Assembly: GCA_903844785.1 (NCBI GenBank)
Contig: CAIMVB010000091.1
Span: 1 to 15,664, forward strand
DNA: 15,664 nucleotides
Direction: 5' to 3'
From: an uncultured Rhodospirillales bacterium
Lineage (GTDB): Bacteria; Pseudomonadota; Alphaproteobacteria; Acetobacterales; Acetobacteraceae
Shown: piece by piece, positions 1 to 6,400 of the stretch
Numbering within the stretch: the stretch's first letter is position 1
Layout of the letters: every line of letters begins with the position of its first letter
Position numbers and translations under genes: made by a program
The notes under the pieces: model-generated
What the model was told of the DNA's origin: nothing
The model's input: the letters and a program-made list of their open reading frames with translations, nothing else
Database searches by the model: none

Positions 1-556
1 GGAACATTTCGATATAGATCGGGCTTTGCAGCACGCGGAACTTGATGCCGCGTAAATCTTCCGGCTTCACGATGGGCCGCACATTATTGATCATGTGGCG
101 GAAGCCACCTTCCATATAGCCAAGCGGGATCACGCCACGCGATTCAAGCCTTGTGCGTAGCGCCTGCCCCACGGCACCATCCAATACGCGATGGCCCTGT
201 TCCTCGCTGGAAAACAGGAAGGGCATATCATTCACCTGGAAGGCGGGTTCGATCTGCGCGATCACCGCATTGGTGATGATGCCCATATCCACGGTGCCGA
301 GCCGCATCCCATCAAGCATCGGGCGTTCATCGCCAATGGCGCGGTTGGGGAAAAGCTGCACCTCCATCCTGTCGCCCACGCGCTTTTCAAGCGCTTGCTT
401 GAACAGGCGCGCACCGGTGGCATAGGGGTCCAGCGCGCCATCGCCGCTGGTCCAGCCCAGGCGCAGCACAGTCTTGCCTTGCGCACGCAGAATGGCCGGT
501 GCCATGCCAAGGGCAAAAACGCCAGCGCCGAGAGAACGGCGGGTCAATTGGGTCAT
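1..556 (-). CDS. dctP: TRAP transporter solute-binding receptor, DctP family (3' end outside window)
   Basis: Periplasmic receptor of a tripartite ATP-independent transporter, which binds an organic acid and hands it to the DctQM membrane part. The visible 185 residues start MTQLTRRSLGAGVFALGMAP: a twin-arginine pair followed by a hydrophobic stretch and an ARAQG-like cleavage zone, so Tat export is likely. Then come the usual DctP elements: VLRLGW strand, GARLFKQALEKRVGDRMEVQ helix-strand, PMLDGMRLGTVDMG, a PFLFSSEEQG segment and, near the edge, DLRGIKFRVLQSP. The ATG at 556 is chosen because a GGGAGGAAG ribosome site lies just upstream. The family is usually about 330 residues, so roughly 45% is missing to the left. 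It follows the isomerase gene on the same strand after 84 bases, probably in one operon; dctQ and dctM would be expected further left. The ligand cannot be told from sequence. Confidence 0.93.
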   Translation of the reverse strand, partial: MTQLTRRSLGAGVFALGMAPAILRAQGKTVLRLGWTSGDGALDPYATGARLFKQALEKRVGDRMEVQLFPNRAIGDERPMLDGMRLGTVDMGIITNAVIAQIEPAFQVNDMPFLFSSEEQGHRVLDGAVGQALRTRLESRGVIPLGYMEGGFRHMINNVRPIVKPEDLRGIKFRVLQSPIYIEMF

Positions 557-640
557 GCGGTCTTCCTCCCTTTTTGCCCGCTCATGCGCGGGGCTTGTCT
601 TTTCAAGCATAGGCTGCCTTGCGCCTGACGCAAATCGCCT

Positions 641-1363
641 TCACGTCAGCGCCATCAGGCGCCCGAAGCCTTGGGGCTGATCCTGAAGGCCAAGGCGCCG
701 CAGCACATGCCATGCCATGACCTGATTGCTGGTGATCACGGGCATGCCGAGTTCCGCCTCCAGCGCCTCAATCACTCCGGCGGAACGGATCGCTGTGCAG
801 GAAATGAAGCAGGCATCTGCGCCGGGTGCTGCCCTTGCCGCCCCCCGCGCCTGGGCGGCAATCGCCTCGGGCGGGATTTGCGCCATTTCCGCATTGGTAT
901 TGATGCCCATCAGATCGCCGCCCATCACCGTGCAGCCATGGGCGGCCAGGAAGGCAATCTCCCGTTCATGCACGGCAGCGATATAGGGTGTGGTCAACAG
1001 AATGCGCTTGGCCCCCAAGGCGCCAAGCGCGGCCAGAATAGCATCGGCCGTTGTCACCGCTGGCAGGCCCGAAGCTTTAGTGATCCGCGCCGGGATTTCC
1101 GCCGCGCGATCAGGGGCGAAGGTGGAAACCGCGGTGCAGTGAAAGCCCAGTAGCGCTGGCCGCGCATCCGCCAGCAAGCCCGCCGCTTCTTCCAATCGAT
1201 TGAGCATTTTCGCCAATTCGGCTTCCGAACTGCCGCGCAATTCCAGCCGGGTGATCAGCGCCACCACACCGGGCGGCAACATGGCGTGCAATTCGGCTTC
1301 GCATATCGCATTGCCTGAAGGCACCATCAGCCCAATGCGCGCCCGCGCGCCGTAATCAATCAT
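641..1363 (-). CDS. Maleate cis-trans isomerase / Asp-Glu racemase superfamily enzyme
   Basis: A 240-residue cytoplasmic enzyme of the Asp/Glu racemase superfamily, closest in look to maleate isomerases and arylmalonate decarboxylases. Seen: N-terminal RIGLMVPSGN (substrate-carboxylate loop), LGFHCTAVS with Cys76, LLTTPYIAAVHERE with Tyr127, CFISCTAIRS with Cys189, and TSNQVMAWHVLRRLG near the C-terminus. Two facing cysteines are known to drive isomerisation or racemisation in this family, whereas arylmalonate decarboxylase has only the second one; both are present here, which favours an isomerase or racemase. The start ATG overlaps the stop of the upstream gene by one base (TGATG); a GTG one codon earlier (1366) would give a 4-base overlap and is equally possible. 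Lies between a binding-fold protein and a TRAP receptor, suggesting it acts on the acid being imported. Exact substrate unknown. Confidence 0.85.
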   Translation of the reverse strand: MIDYGARARIGLMVPSGNAICEAELHAMLPPGVVALITRLELRGSSEAELAKMLNRLEEAAGLLADARPALLGFHCTAVSTFAPDRAAEIPARITKASGLPAVTTADAILAALGALGAKRILLTTPYIAAVHEREIAFLAAHGCTVMGGDLMGINTNAEMAQIPPEAIAAQARGAARAAPGADACFISCTAIRSAGVIEALEAELGMPVITSNQVMAWHVLRRLGLQDQPQGFGRLMALT

Positions 1364-2265
1364 CACAGCGATGCCCGCGCTTCCGCCAGCCAGCTTCGGT
1401 CTATGTAATCCTCGGCCCTGGTGCGGGCGCGCGCCGGCAAATCACGAATAAGCGCGCTGGTTTCAATCAGCGCCTGTACGCCAGCGGCACTTGCCTCCCC
1501 ATCACGCGGGAAAATCGCATCGCGCGTATATTCCGCCCAGGCAAGGTCAGCGTAGCGCGCCTCAATTCCGGTTTCGCGCATGGCGACATCACGCGCGAAA
1601 GCTTGGTCCGTGTAGAATTTCTCATGCGCGCGCAAAAAACCGCGCAGAAAACGCAGCAGCAAATCGCGATTGCCGCGCGCCCAGCGCAAATCCACATCCA
1701 GGCTGGTGAATTGGAAATCCGGCACTTCCGTGCGCGGTTCACAGAGCGATACAAAGCCCAGATCAAGCGCCATGTGATTAAGCGGCGCACCCTGCAAGCC
1801 CGCATCAATTTCGCCTGTGCGCAGCATGTCCCAACGCGCCAGGATCGGCCCGCAGGGCACCAATTCATAATCATTTGGCCAATGCAGCCCGCGCGCCGCC
1901 AGAAGCCGCATGATCAGCGAAGAACTGCCCGCACGCAGCGAAGACACGCCAATTTTCTTGCCGCGCAAATCTTCAAGCCGCGCAAGGCCGGGCCGGGCGA
2001 TGAAGGAAAACGGCAGGCGATTGACATTGCCGCCAATGATCGCCTGATGCCCGCCCCCTTCTGCATCCAGAATGACATGTTCGGTGACGCCATAGGCAAG
2101 CTGCGCGCGGCCATCGCGGATGCGTTCATTAACCTCCTCAATGCCTTCGATATGATCGATGTTGAGTGCGATGCCTTCGGCCGCGAAAAGCCCGGCATGC
2201 AGGCCGATCCAGGCCGGCAGATTGAAATAATTACGCGAAACAACAACAAGCGTCAGCGGATCCAT
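1363..2265 (-). CDS. NMT1/SsuA-like solute-binding-fold protein without a signal peptide
   Basis: A 300-residue protein with the type-2 periplasmic binding fold of the NMT1/THI5-SsuA-TauA group. Seen: N-terminal LTLVVVSRNYFNLPAWIGLH, GLFAAEGIALNI, a RDGRAQLAYGVTEH segment, LEDLRGKKIGVSS at the hinge, LRTGEIDAGLQGAP, and a helical C-terminus ending DYIDRSWLAEARASL. The frame stays open for several hundred bases upstream but that part looks non-coding; ATG 2265 is chosen because an AGGGG site lies about 8 bases before it. The next in-frame ATG upstream (2295) has no comparable site. Either start gives no hydrophobic leader, so the protein should stay in the cytoplasm, which is odd for an ABC receptor. 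Some enzymes use this fold (THI5-type pyrimidine synthases, dihydroxyphthalate decarboxylase). First gene of the minus-strand cluster, fused by a 1-4 base overlap to the isomerase; no ABC permease or ATPase gene adjoins it in the window. Confidence 0.85.
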   Translation of the reverse strand: MDPLTLVVVSRNYFNLPAWIGLHAGLFAAEGIALNIDHIEGIEEVNERIRDGRAQLAYGVTEHVILDAEGGGHQAIIGGNVNRLPFSFIARPGLARLEDLRGKKIGVSSLRAGSSSLIMRLLAARGLHWPNDYELVPCGPILARWDMLRTGEIDAGLQGAPLNHMALDLGFVSLCEPRTEVPDFQFTSLDVDLRWARGNRDLLLRFLRGFLRAHEKFYTDQAFARDVAMRETGIEARYADLAWAEYTRDAIFPRDGEASAAGVQALIETSALIRDLPARARTRAEDYIDRSWLAEARASL

Positions 2266-2312
2266 GGCCCAGCCCCTAATACCGGGCGCCACCATGGGCA
2301 AAGCCGGGCCGA

Positions 2313-2636
2313 ATGGGCAAGCCCCGCCTTGTTCCGGAGGGGCGGCACAACCATCTCGATCGCATGGTGATTCTGCGTCCTTCCTTCCCGCGCAAGGTTT
2401 TCGGCTGGGCCATGCTGGTGCTTGGCGTGCTTGGCCTGGTGCTGCCGTTTTTGCAGGGCTTTCTCTTCCTCGCCTTCGGGGTTTTCGTGCTGCGGGATCA
2501 GCATGTCTGGGCGGCGCGCCACTGGGGCTGGGTGGCCGGGCGCTGGCCGGATATGGTGACCAAGTTGGAAGCAATGGAAACCAGCATGGCGGCGCGGGCG
2601 CGCCATTTTGCCAAGCGGTTGCGGTTTCGAAGTTAG
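2313..2636 (+). CDS. Small membrane protein, PGPGW-like
   Basis: A short membrane protein of unknown function. After a polar N-terminus comes KVFGWAMLVLGVLGLVLPFL then QGFLFLAFGVFVL, a helical hairpin with a turn around LPFLQG, then RDQHVWAARHWGW and a basic, probably amphipathic helix ending ARARHFAKRLRFRS. This pattern (long hydrophobic hairpin with a proline-glycine turn followed by an R-rich tail) resembles the putative PGPGW transmembrane family. The start is uncertain: ATG 2313 gives 107 residues with an unusual hydrophilic leader, while ATG 2364 gives 90 residues beginning MVILRPSFPRK, more typical of the family. Neither has a well-spaced ribosome site; a GGAGG at 2336-2340 sits 23 bases before 2364. 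Diverges from the binding-fold gene across a 47-base gap that must hold any promoters for both. Confidence 0.68.
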   Translation: MGKPRLVPEGRHNHLDRMVILRPSFPRKVFGWAMLVLGVLGLVLPFLQGFLFLAFGVFVLRDQHVWAARHWGWVAGRWPDMVTKLEAMETSMAARARHFAKRLRFRS

Positions 2637-2680
2637 CCAGCACTCTGGCCACCCGCGCAGGGGCGGCGTAAGGGCCTGCT

Positions 2681-3043
2681 ATGTATCGCCTTTGGATCAT
2701 TACCGGCGCTCTGGCCGGGCTCATCGCGGTCGGGCTTTCCGCCTGGGCCGCGCATGGGCTGCCCGCGCGGCTTGACGCCGCGCGCATGGCAGCGGTGCAA
2801 AACGCGCTGACCATGCAAGGCTGGCATGCTTTGGCCCTGCTGATCGCGGGGCTGATGGCTGAAAGAGGCCGACGCCTGGCCCATGGCGCGGCAGCGGCTT
2901 TTCTGGCGGGCATGATCCTGTTCTGCGGCGCGGTCTGGTTCGGCGCGCTTTCCCGCCAATCCTTGGGGCCAGTGGCACCTTCGGGCGGGGTTCTGCTCAT
3001 GCTCGGCTGGGCCTTGCTGGCGCTGGCGGCGCTCCGCCGATGA
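2681..3043 (+). CDS. DUF423 family inner-membrane protein (YgdD-like)
   Basis: A 120-residue integral membrane protein matching the DUF423 family. Seen: N-terminal helix with GALAGLIAVGLSAWAAHGLP (the family's characteristic G-A-x-G-A-H-G-L region, here W-A-A-H-G-L), a central QGWHALALLIAGLM corresponding to the family's Q-x-x-H-x-x-x-L-L motif, AAFLAGMILFCGAVWFGAL, and a final GGVLLMLGWALLALAAL helix, giving about four membrane passes. Length equals the family norm. An AAGGG ribosome site precedes the ATG by 7 bases. Its stop overlaps the next start in ATGA, so it is translationally coupled to the methyltransferase gene. Biochemical function of the family is not established. Confidence 0.88.
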   Translation: MYRLWIITGALAGLIAVGLSAWAAHGLPARLDAARMAAVQNALTMQGWHALALLIAGLMAERGRRLAHGAAAAFLAGMILFCGAVWFGALSRQSLGPVAPSGGVLLMLGWALLALAALRR

Positions 3044-3951
3044 TCCGCGCTGCCTATCTGGCCGCTGACGGGTTTGAGGCGGAATTGGCCGAAGAACTCC
3101 GCCTGACCAGGCGGCGCGTACAGGGCTGGCATGGCCGCCTGGCGCTATCGCCCGACCCGCCCGCGCCCGCCGTCTGGGCTTTGGATATCTGGACCGATCC
3201 GCAGGAATTGCCCGCCCCTTCGGTGAAGGCTGCCGCCGATGCCTTGCGTGCCATCCAGCGCAACTGGTCCCATTTGCCCTTGCTGCATCATCGCCGCAGC
3301 ACGCTGATCGCCGAACGCCTGCCGCCCGTAAAGGCGCGCCCCCTGGTCTTCCCGGAACCCGCCCCGACCGCGCCCTTGGGTGCCTGGACCCTGTTGGCGC
3401 CAGACCTGATCTTGGCCAGCCCCAGCAAGACCAGCCCCTTCGTCAATGGCGAACCCCGCTTCGTGGAAGACAAGGCCGGCCCGCCTTCCCGCGCCTACCT
3501 CAAATTATGGGAAGGGCTGACCCGGTTGGGCCGCCACCCCGGCCCGGGCGACACTTGCCTTGACCTTGGCGCCTCCCCCGGCGGCTGGACTTGGGTGATT
3601 GCCAAACTCGGCGCTGAGGTGACCGCGGTGGATAAGGCGCCGCTCGACCCGGCCATTGCTGCCCAACCCGGCGTTAATTTCCGCCCAGAGAGCGCTTTTG
3701 CCCTGGACCCCCGGCAAGAATCGCCGGTCACCTGGCTGTTCAGCGATGTCATTTGCTACCCGGCGCGGCTTTTGGGCCTGGTGCGGCGTTGGATTGAGGC
3801 GGAAAAGGCCCACAATATTTTCTGCACCATCAAATTTCAGGGCGCGACGGACCACAGCATCATCGAAGAATTTCAGCAAATTCAGGGCTCTATCCTGTTT
3901 CACGCCGCCCATAACAAGCATGAAGTGACCTTTGCGCGCCTTGGCGCGTGA
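3040..3951 (+). CDS. RlmM-like SAM-dependent RNA 2'-O-ribose methyltransferase
   Basis: A 303-residue methyltransferase of the FtsJ/RrmJ fold, closest to RlmM, which methylates the 2'-hydroxyl of C2498 in 23S rRNA using S-adenosylmethionine. Seen: an N-terminal substrate-binding part (residues 1-140), then SRAYLKLWE with Lys155, motif I LDLGASPGGWTW (174-185), the acidic strand AVDKAPLDP, TWLFSDVICYP with Asp236, FCTIKFQG with Lys265 and NKHEVTF with Glu295. K155-D236-K265-E295 is the complete K-D-K-E tetrad expected for ribose 2'-O-methylation. At 303 residues it is shorter than the enterobacterial enzyme (about 366), mainly in the N-terminal region. The start overlaps the previous stop (ATGA), so no separate ribosome site is needed. 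rRNA is the likely target but the exact position is inferred from family. Confidence 0.88.
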   Translation: MIRAAYLAADGFEAELAEELRLTRRRVQGWHGRLALSPDPPAPAVWALDIWTDPQELPAPSVKAAADALRAIQRNWSHLPLLHHRRSTLIAERLPPVKARPLVFPEPAPTAPLGAWTLLAPDLILASPSKTSPFVNGEPRFVEDKAGPPSRAYLKLWEGLTRLGRHPGPGDTCLDLGASPGGWTWVIAKLGAEVTAVDKAPLDPAIAAQPGVNFRPESAFALDPRQESPVTWLFSDVICYPARLLGLVRRWIEAEKAHNIFCTIKFQGATDHSIIEEFQQIQGSILFHAAHNKHEVTFARLGA

Positions 3952-3957
3952 AATTTT
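3935..3957 (+). terminator. Possible weak intrinsic terminator at the end of the methyltransferase gene
   Basis: CGCGCC-TT-GGCGCG (3935-3948) is a perfect inverted repeat at the last codons of the methyltransferase gene; it would fold as a 5-6 pair GC stem. It is followed by TGAAATTTT, so the short T run starts several bases after the stem. The structure is suggestive but the T tract is poor and the stem lies inside coding sequence, so coincidence is possible. Confidence 0.28.
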
Positions 3958-4061
3958 CGCGACCTCACGAAAACTCTGGCACGGCATCTGCAATACCCAT
4001 CACGTACCAAAATGGTGCCGCCGACCAAAGCGTCGGCGCCAACCAAAACGGGGTTGCGACG

Positions 4062-4361
4062 ATGTTGGTGGTTCCGGAAAAGTCTTTGACTGCTCCTCAG
4101 GAGGTCCGGGCCCGCCGCATGCAGAGCACGCAAGATGCGGCTCGGCTTGACGTCGCAGGGGGGCGAAAAGAATTCGCACCCATGCTGCAAGAATTGCGGC
4201 ACAGCCCGGCAAGAACTGCCGGTCCGGGGACACCCACGGGCAACACGCTCGCTGCCATGCTCCAGCGGATCGATACGGACCAAGATGGTCGCATCTCTCC
4301 GCTGGAGCTGCGGGCTTCCGCGAAGCGCGCCTATCACGTGCCGGAACGCGCCAAAGTCTGA
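4062..4361 (+). CDS. Hypothetical protein with one canonical EF-hand
   Basis: A 99-residue reading frame of unknown role whose C-terminal half contains MLQRIDTDQDGRISPLEL. Residues 71-82 (bases 4272-4307) form a textbook 12-residue calcium loop with Asp at 1, 3 and 5, Gly at 6, Ile at 8, Ser at 9 and Glu at 12, flanked by predicted helices. Only one hand is visible, no signal peptide or membrane segment is seen, and the N-terminal half (MLVVPEKSLTAPQEVRARRM) matches nothing I recognise. The start is uncertain: GTG 3948 would extend it by 38 residues and overlap the methyltransferase stop in GTGA, but that leader is richer in A and T and looks non-coding. It may be a remnant of a longer calcium-binding protein or a small real one. 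Overlapping minus-strand frames lack any recognisable motif. Confidence 0.45.
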   Translation: MLVVPEKSLTAPQEVRARRMQSTQDAARLDVAGGRKEFAPMLQELRHSPARTAGPGTPTGNTLAAMLQRIDTDQDGRISPLELRASAKRAYHVPERAKV

Positions 4362-4365
4362 TTCT

Positions 4366-4394
4366 TTCGCATCCTGCCGGCGTGACCCTATAAG
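4366..4394 (+). promoter_or_regulatory. Putative sigma70-type promoter for the YihY/BrkB gene
   Basis: TTCGCA (4366-4371), a 17-base spacer and TATAAG (4389-4394) resemble -35 and -10 elements (4/6 and 5/6 matches). The ATG at 4400 lies only five bases after the -10, so the transcript would be leaderless or nearly so, although an AAGGGGG tract that could serve as ribosome site overlaps the -10. Sequence-only call. Confidence 0.27.
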
Positions 4395-4399
4395 GGGGC

Positions 4400-5248
4400 A
4401 TGTCGCAAACCCAGCCAGCCCAATTCGGCGCGACCGCCATACTTATGCGCGTGCTGCGGGCTTCCGCGTCTGACCGCATTGCGCTGACCGCCGCGGGCTG
4501 CGCCTTCTACGCCATGCTGGCGCTATTCCCCGGCATTTTCCTGCTGATTTCACTCTATGGCATGGTGTTCGATGCCGCAGCGGTGGAACCGCAGCTTGAA
4601 GTGCTGCGCGAATTAGTGCCGGAAGACACTTTTGAGATGATCGCAAGCCGCGTGCATGATTTGGTGGAAGCCCCGCGCCCCAGCCTGGAATGGAGCGCGA
4701 TGCTGAGCGCGGGCCTTGCGATCTGGAGCGCTTCCGCCGGCACCCGCGCCACGATCGGCGCGCTGAATATGGCGCATCACGTGGAAGAAACACGGCCCTT
4801 CTTGCGCTACCATGCGCTTGCCATTGGGCTGACGCTGGCGGCGACACTCGCCGCCGTTATTGCCATTGCGGCTTTGGTGGCGCTGCCCGGTATTTTCGCG
4901 CTGATCGGCTTGCCGGCGCTGCGCGCCTTATCACTGCGCGGGCTTTCGCTGCTGACGCTGCTGCTGCTGGTGGGGCTTTCCCTGCTGGCGGTATATCGCT
5001 TGGGGCCGGCATCGCGGCGCCTGCCGATCAGACGCATCCTGCCGGGCGCGGTGCTGGCCACGCTGCTTTGGGCCTTGGGGTCGGCGGCCTTCAGCCTTTA
5101 TGTCTCAGACTTCGCGACTTACGACGCCATGTACGGCCCGCTTGGCGCCACGGTTGGCTTGCTGATGTGGTTCTATGTCAGCGTTTATGTCGTGCTGTTG
5201 GGGGCCGAGTTGAATGTGGCGCTGGCCACGCGCGCCGGGGCGTGGTGA
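4400..5248 (+). CDS. YihY/virulence factor BrkB family membrane protein
   Basis: A 282-residue inner-membrane protein of the YihY/BrkB (formerly RNase BN) family, function not settled. Seen: DRIALTAAGCAFYAMLALFP, the family signature in the first membrane helix, then FLLISLYGMVF; a soluble loop with LRELVPEDTFEMIASRVHDL; SLEWSAMLSAGLAIWSASAG; and four further hydrophobic helices including LAIGLTLAATLAAVIAIAAL and LLTLLLLVGLSLLAVYRLGP, ending with YGPLGATVGLLMWFYVSVYV and LLGAELNVAL, the typical C-terminal signature. About six membrane passes, normal family length. ATG 4400 follows an AAGGGGG tract at very short distance. A 42-base gap separates it from the racemase gene on the same strand; a link in function is not evident. 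Confidence 0.9.
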   Translation: MSQTQPAQFGATAILMRVLRASASDRIALTAAGCAFYAMLALFPGIFLLISLYGMVFDAAAVEPQLEVLRELVPEDTFEMIASRVHDLVEAPRPSLEWSAMLSAGLAIWSASAGTRATIGALNMAHHVEETRPFLRYHALAIGLTLAATLAAVIAIAALVALPGIFALIGLPALRALSLRGLSLLTLLLLVGLSLLAVYRLGPASRRLPIRRILPGAVLATLLWALGSAAFSLYVSDFATYDAMYGPLGATVGLLMWFYVSVYVVLLGAELNVALATRAGAW

Positions 5249-5290
5249 CAGCGCCGCGCCGCCGCGCCAGGATTGCGCCGGAGGCCCCGC

Positions 5291-6379
5291 ATGACACTCA
5301 CCACCATCAGCGCCATCACCATAAGCTGCGTGGATGCGCCGATAGACCCACCGCTGCGCAATAGCCTGAATGTCATCCCCCGCGCGCCTTTGGTGATTGC
5401 GGAAGTCACCACCAGCGATGGCGCCACGGGCACGGCTTATGTGTTTCCTTATACCCGCGCCGCACTTGGCCCGACCGCAGCGCTCGCGCGTTCGATTGGT
5501 GAGGGGCTGATTGGCCGGGAATTGGCGCCGACATCGCTCTGGCGCGAATTGCATGATGGATTTCGCATCCTGGGCAGTGAGGGGTTGGTGCAGATTGCGC
5601 TATCTCTCCTGGACATGGCGCTATGGGATGCGCTTTCCCGCCGCGCTGGCGTGCCGCTTTACGCGATGCTGGGGGCGGAAGCGCGGCCCATGCCGATTTA
5701 CGCCTCACTCCGCGGTTGGGGGCCTGCGATGCTGGCCCAGGAAGCCGGCCAAGCGGTGGCGCGGCTTGGCGCGCGCGCAGTGAAGTTCAAGCTAGGCCAG
5801 GCAAAGCTGGAAGATGATCTGGCGACGGTGCGCGCCGTGCGTGGCGTTGTGGGCGATGATGTCGCGATTTTCGTGGATTACAACCAGGCGCTCACACTGC
5901 CGGAAGCGGAACGGCGCGGGCGTGCATTGCAAGCGCTTGATGTGCGCTGGCTGGAAGAACCGCTGCCGGTCCAGGATGATGCGGGCATGGCGGCCCTCGC
6001 CACGCGGCTCGAAATCCCGATCCAGGGTGGGGAGAATTGGTGGGGCCCTGCTGGCATGCAGCGCGCCTTGGCGGCTGGCGCCTGCGATTTCTGCATGCCG
6101 GATGCAATGAAGATTGGCGGTGTCACGGGCTGGCTGCGCGCTGCTGCCATGGCGGCAGCACATCGGGTGCCCATGTCATCGCATATCTTTGTGGAAGTCA
6201 GCGCGCATCTGCTGCAAGCCACACCAACCGCACATTATCTGGAACATCTGGATATCGCCGCCCCCTTGCTGCGCCAGCCCTTGGCGGTGCGGGATGGCAT
6301 GGCGCTGGTGCCCGAAGCGCCTGGGCTTGGGCTTGACTGGGATGAGGCTGCGCTGCGTCATTTCGCGGTGGATGTGTGA
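5291..6379 (+). CDS. Enolase-superfamily racemase, mandelate racemase subgroup
   Basis: A 362-residue enzyme of the mandelate racemase branch of the enolase superfamily, which abstracts the alpha proton of a carboxylate bound to Mg2+. The residue set of Pseudomonas mandelate racemase is complete and shifted by just one position: K165-x-K167 (VKFKLG; bases K164/K166), metal ligands D196 (VDYNQ), E222 (WLEEP) and E248 (GGENW), the dyad D271 (MPDAMKIGGVTGW) and H298 (MSSHIF), and E318 (HYLEHLD). The long identical block around DAMKIGGVTGW and ATPTAHYLE is close to the true racemase. The N-terminal specificity loops (APIDPPLRNSLNV) differ, so the substrate may be another 2-hydroxyacid. ATG 5291 is chosen for its GGAGG site 7 bases upstream. 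The D-2-hydroxyacid dehydrogenase gene follows after 21 bases, which fits a racemase feeding a D-specific oxidation. Confidence 0.9.
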   Translation: MTLTTISAITISCVDAPIDPPLRNSLNVIPRAPLVIAEVTTSDGATGTAYVFPYTRAALGPTAALARSIGEGLIGRELAPTSLWRELHDGFRILGSEGLVQIALSLLDMALWDALSRRAGVPLYAMLGAEARPMPIYASLRGWGPAMLAQEAGQAVARLGARAVKFKLGQAKLEDDLATVRAVRGVVGDDVAIFVDYNQALTLPEAERRGRALQALDVRWLEEPLPVQDDAGMAALATRLEIPIQGGENWWGPAGMQRALAAGACDFCMPDAMKIGGVTGWLRAAAMAAAHRVPMSSHIFVEVSAHLLQATPTAHYLEHLDIAAPLLRQPLAVRDGMALVPEAPGLGLDWDEAALRHFAVDV

Positions 6380-6400
6380 AACATAATGAAAGGGCTTCCC

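Noticed and set aside
619..662. Inverted repeats TTGCG/CGCAA (619-633) and GCGCCTGA/TCAGGCGC (621-628, 655-662) as a terminator between the isomerase and dctP
   Set aside because: No T run follows on the minus strand and the arms partly lie in the isomerase coding end; more likely chance in GC-rich sequence.
2266..3132. Long minus-strand open frame extending the binding-fold protein by about 289 residues
   Set aside because: The extension has low-complexity Arg/Ala/Pro-rich sequence with no domain, and runs antisense to three well-supported plus-strand genes. GC-rich DNA often leaves such frames open.
4690..5364. 224-residue plus-strand frame inside the YihY/BrkB gene
   Set aside because: Shifted frame of a well-supported membrane protein gene; composition typical of an out-of-frame GC-rich read.
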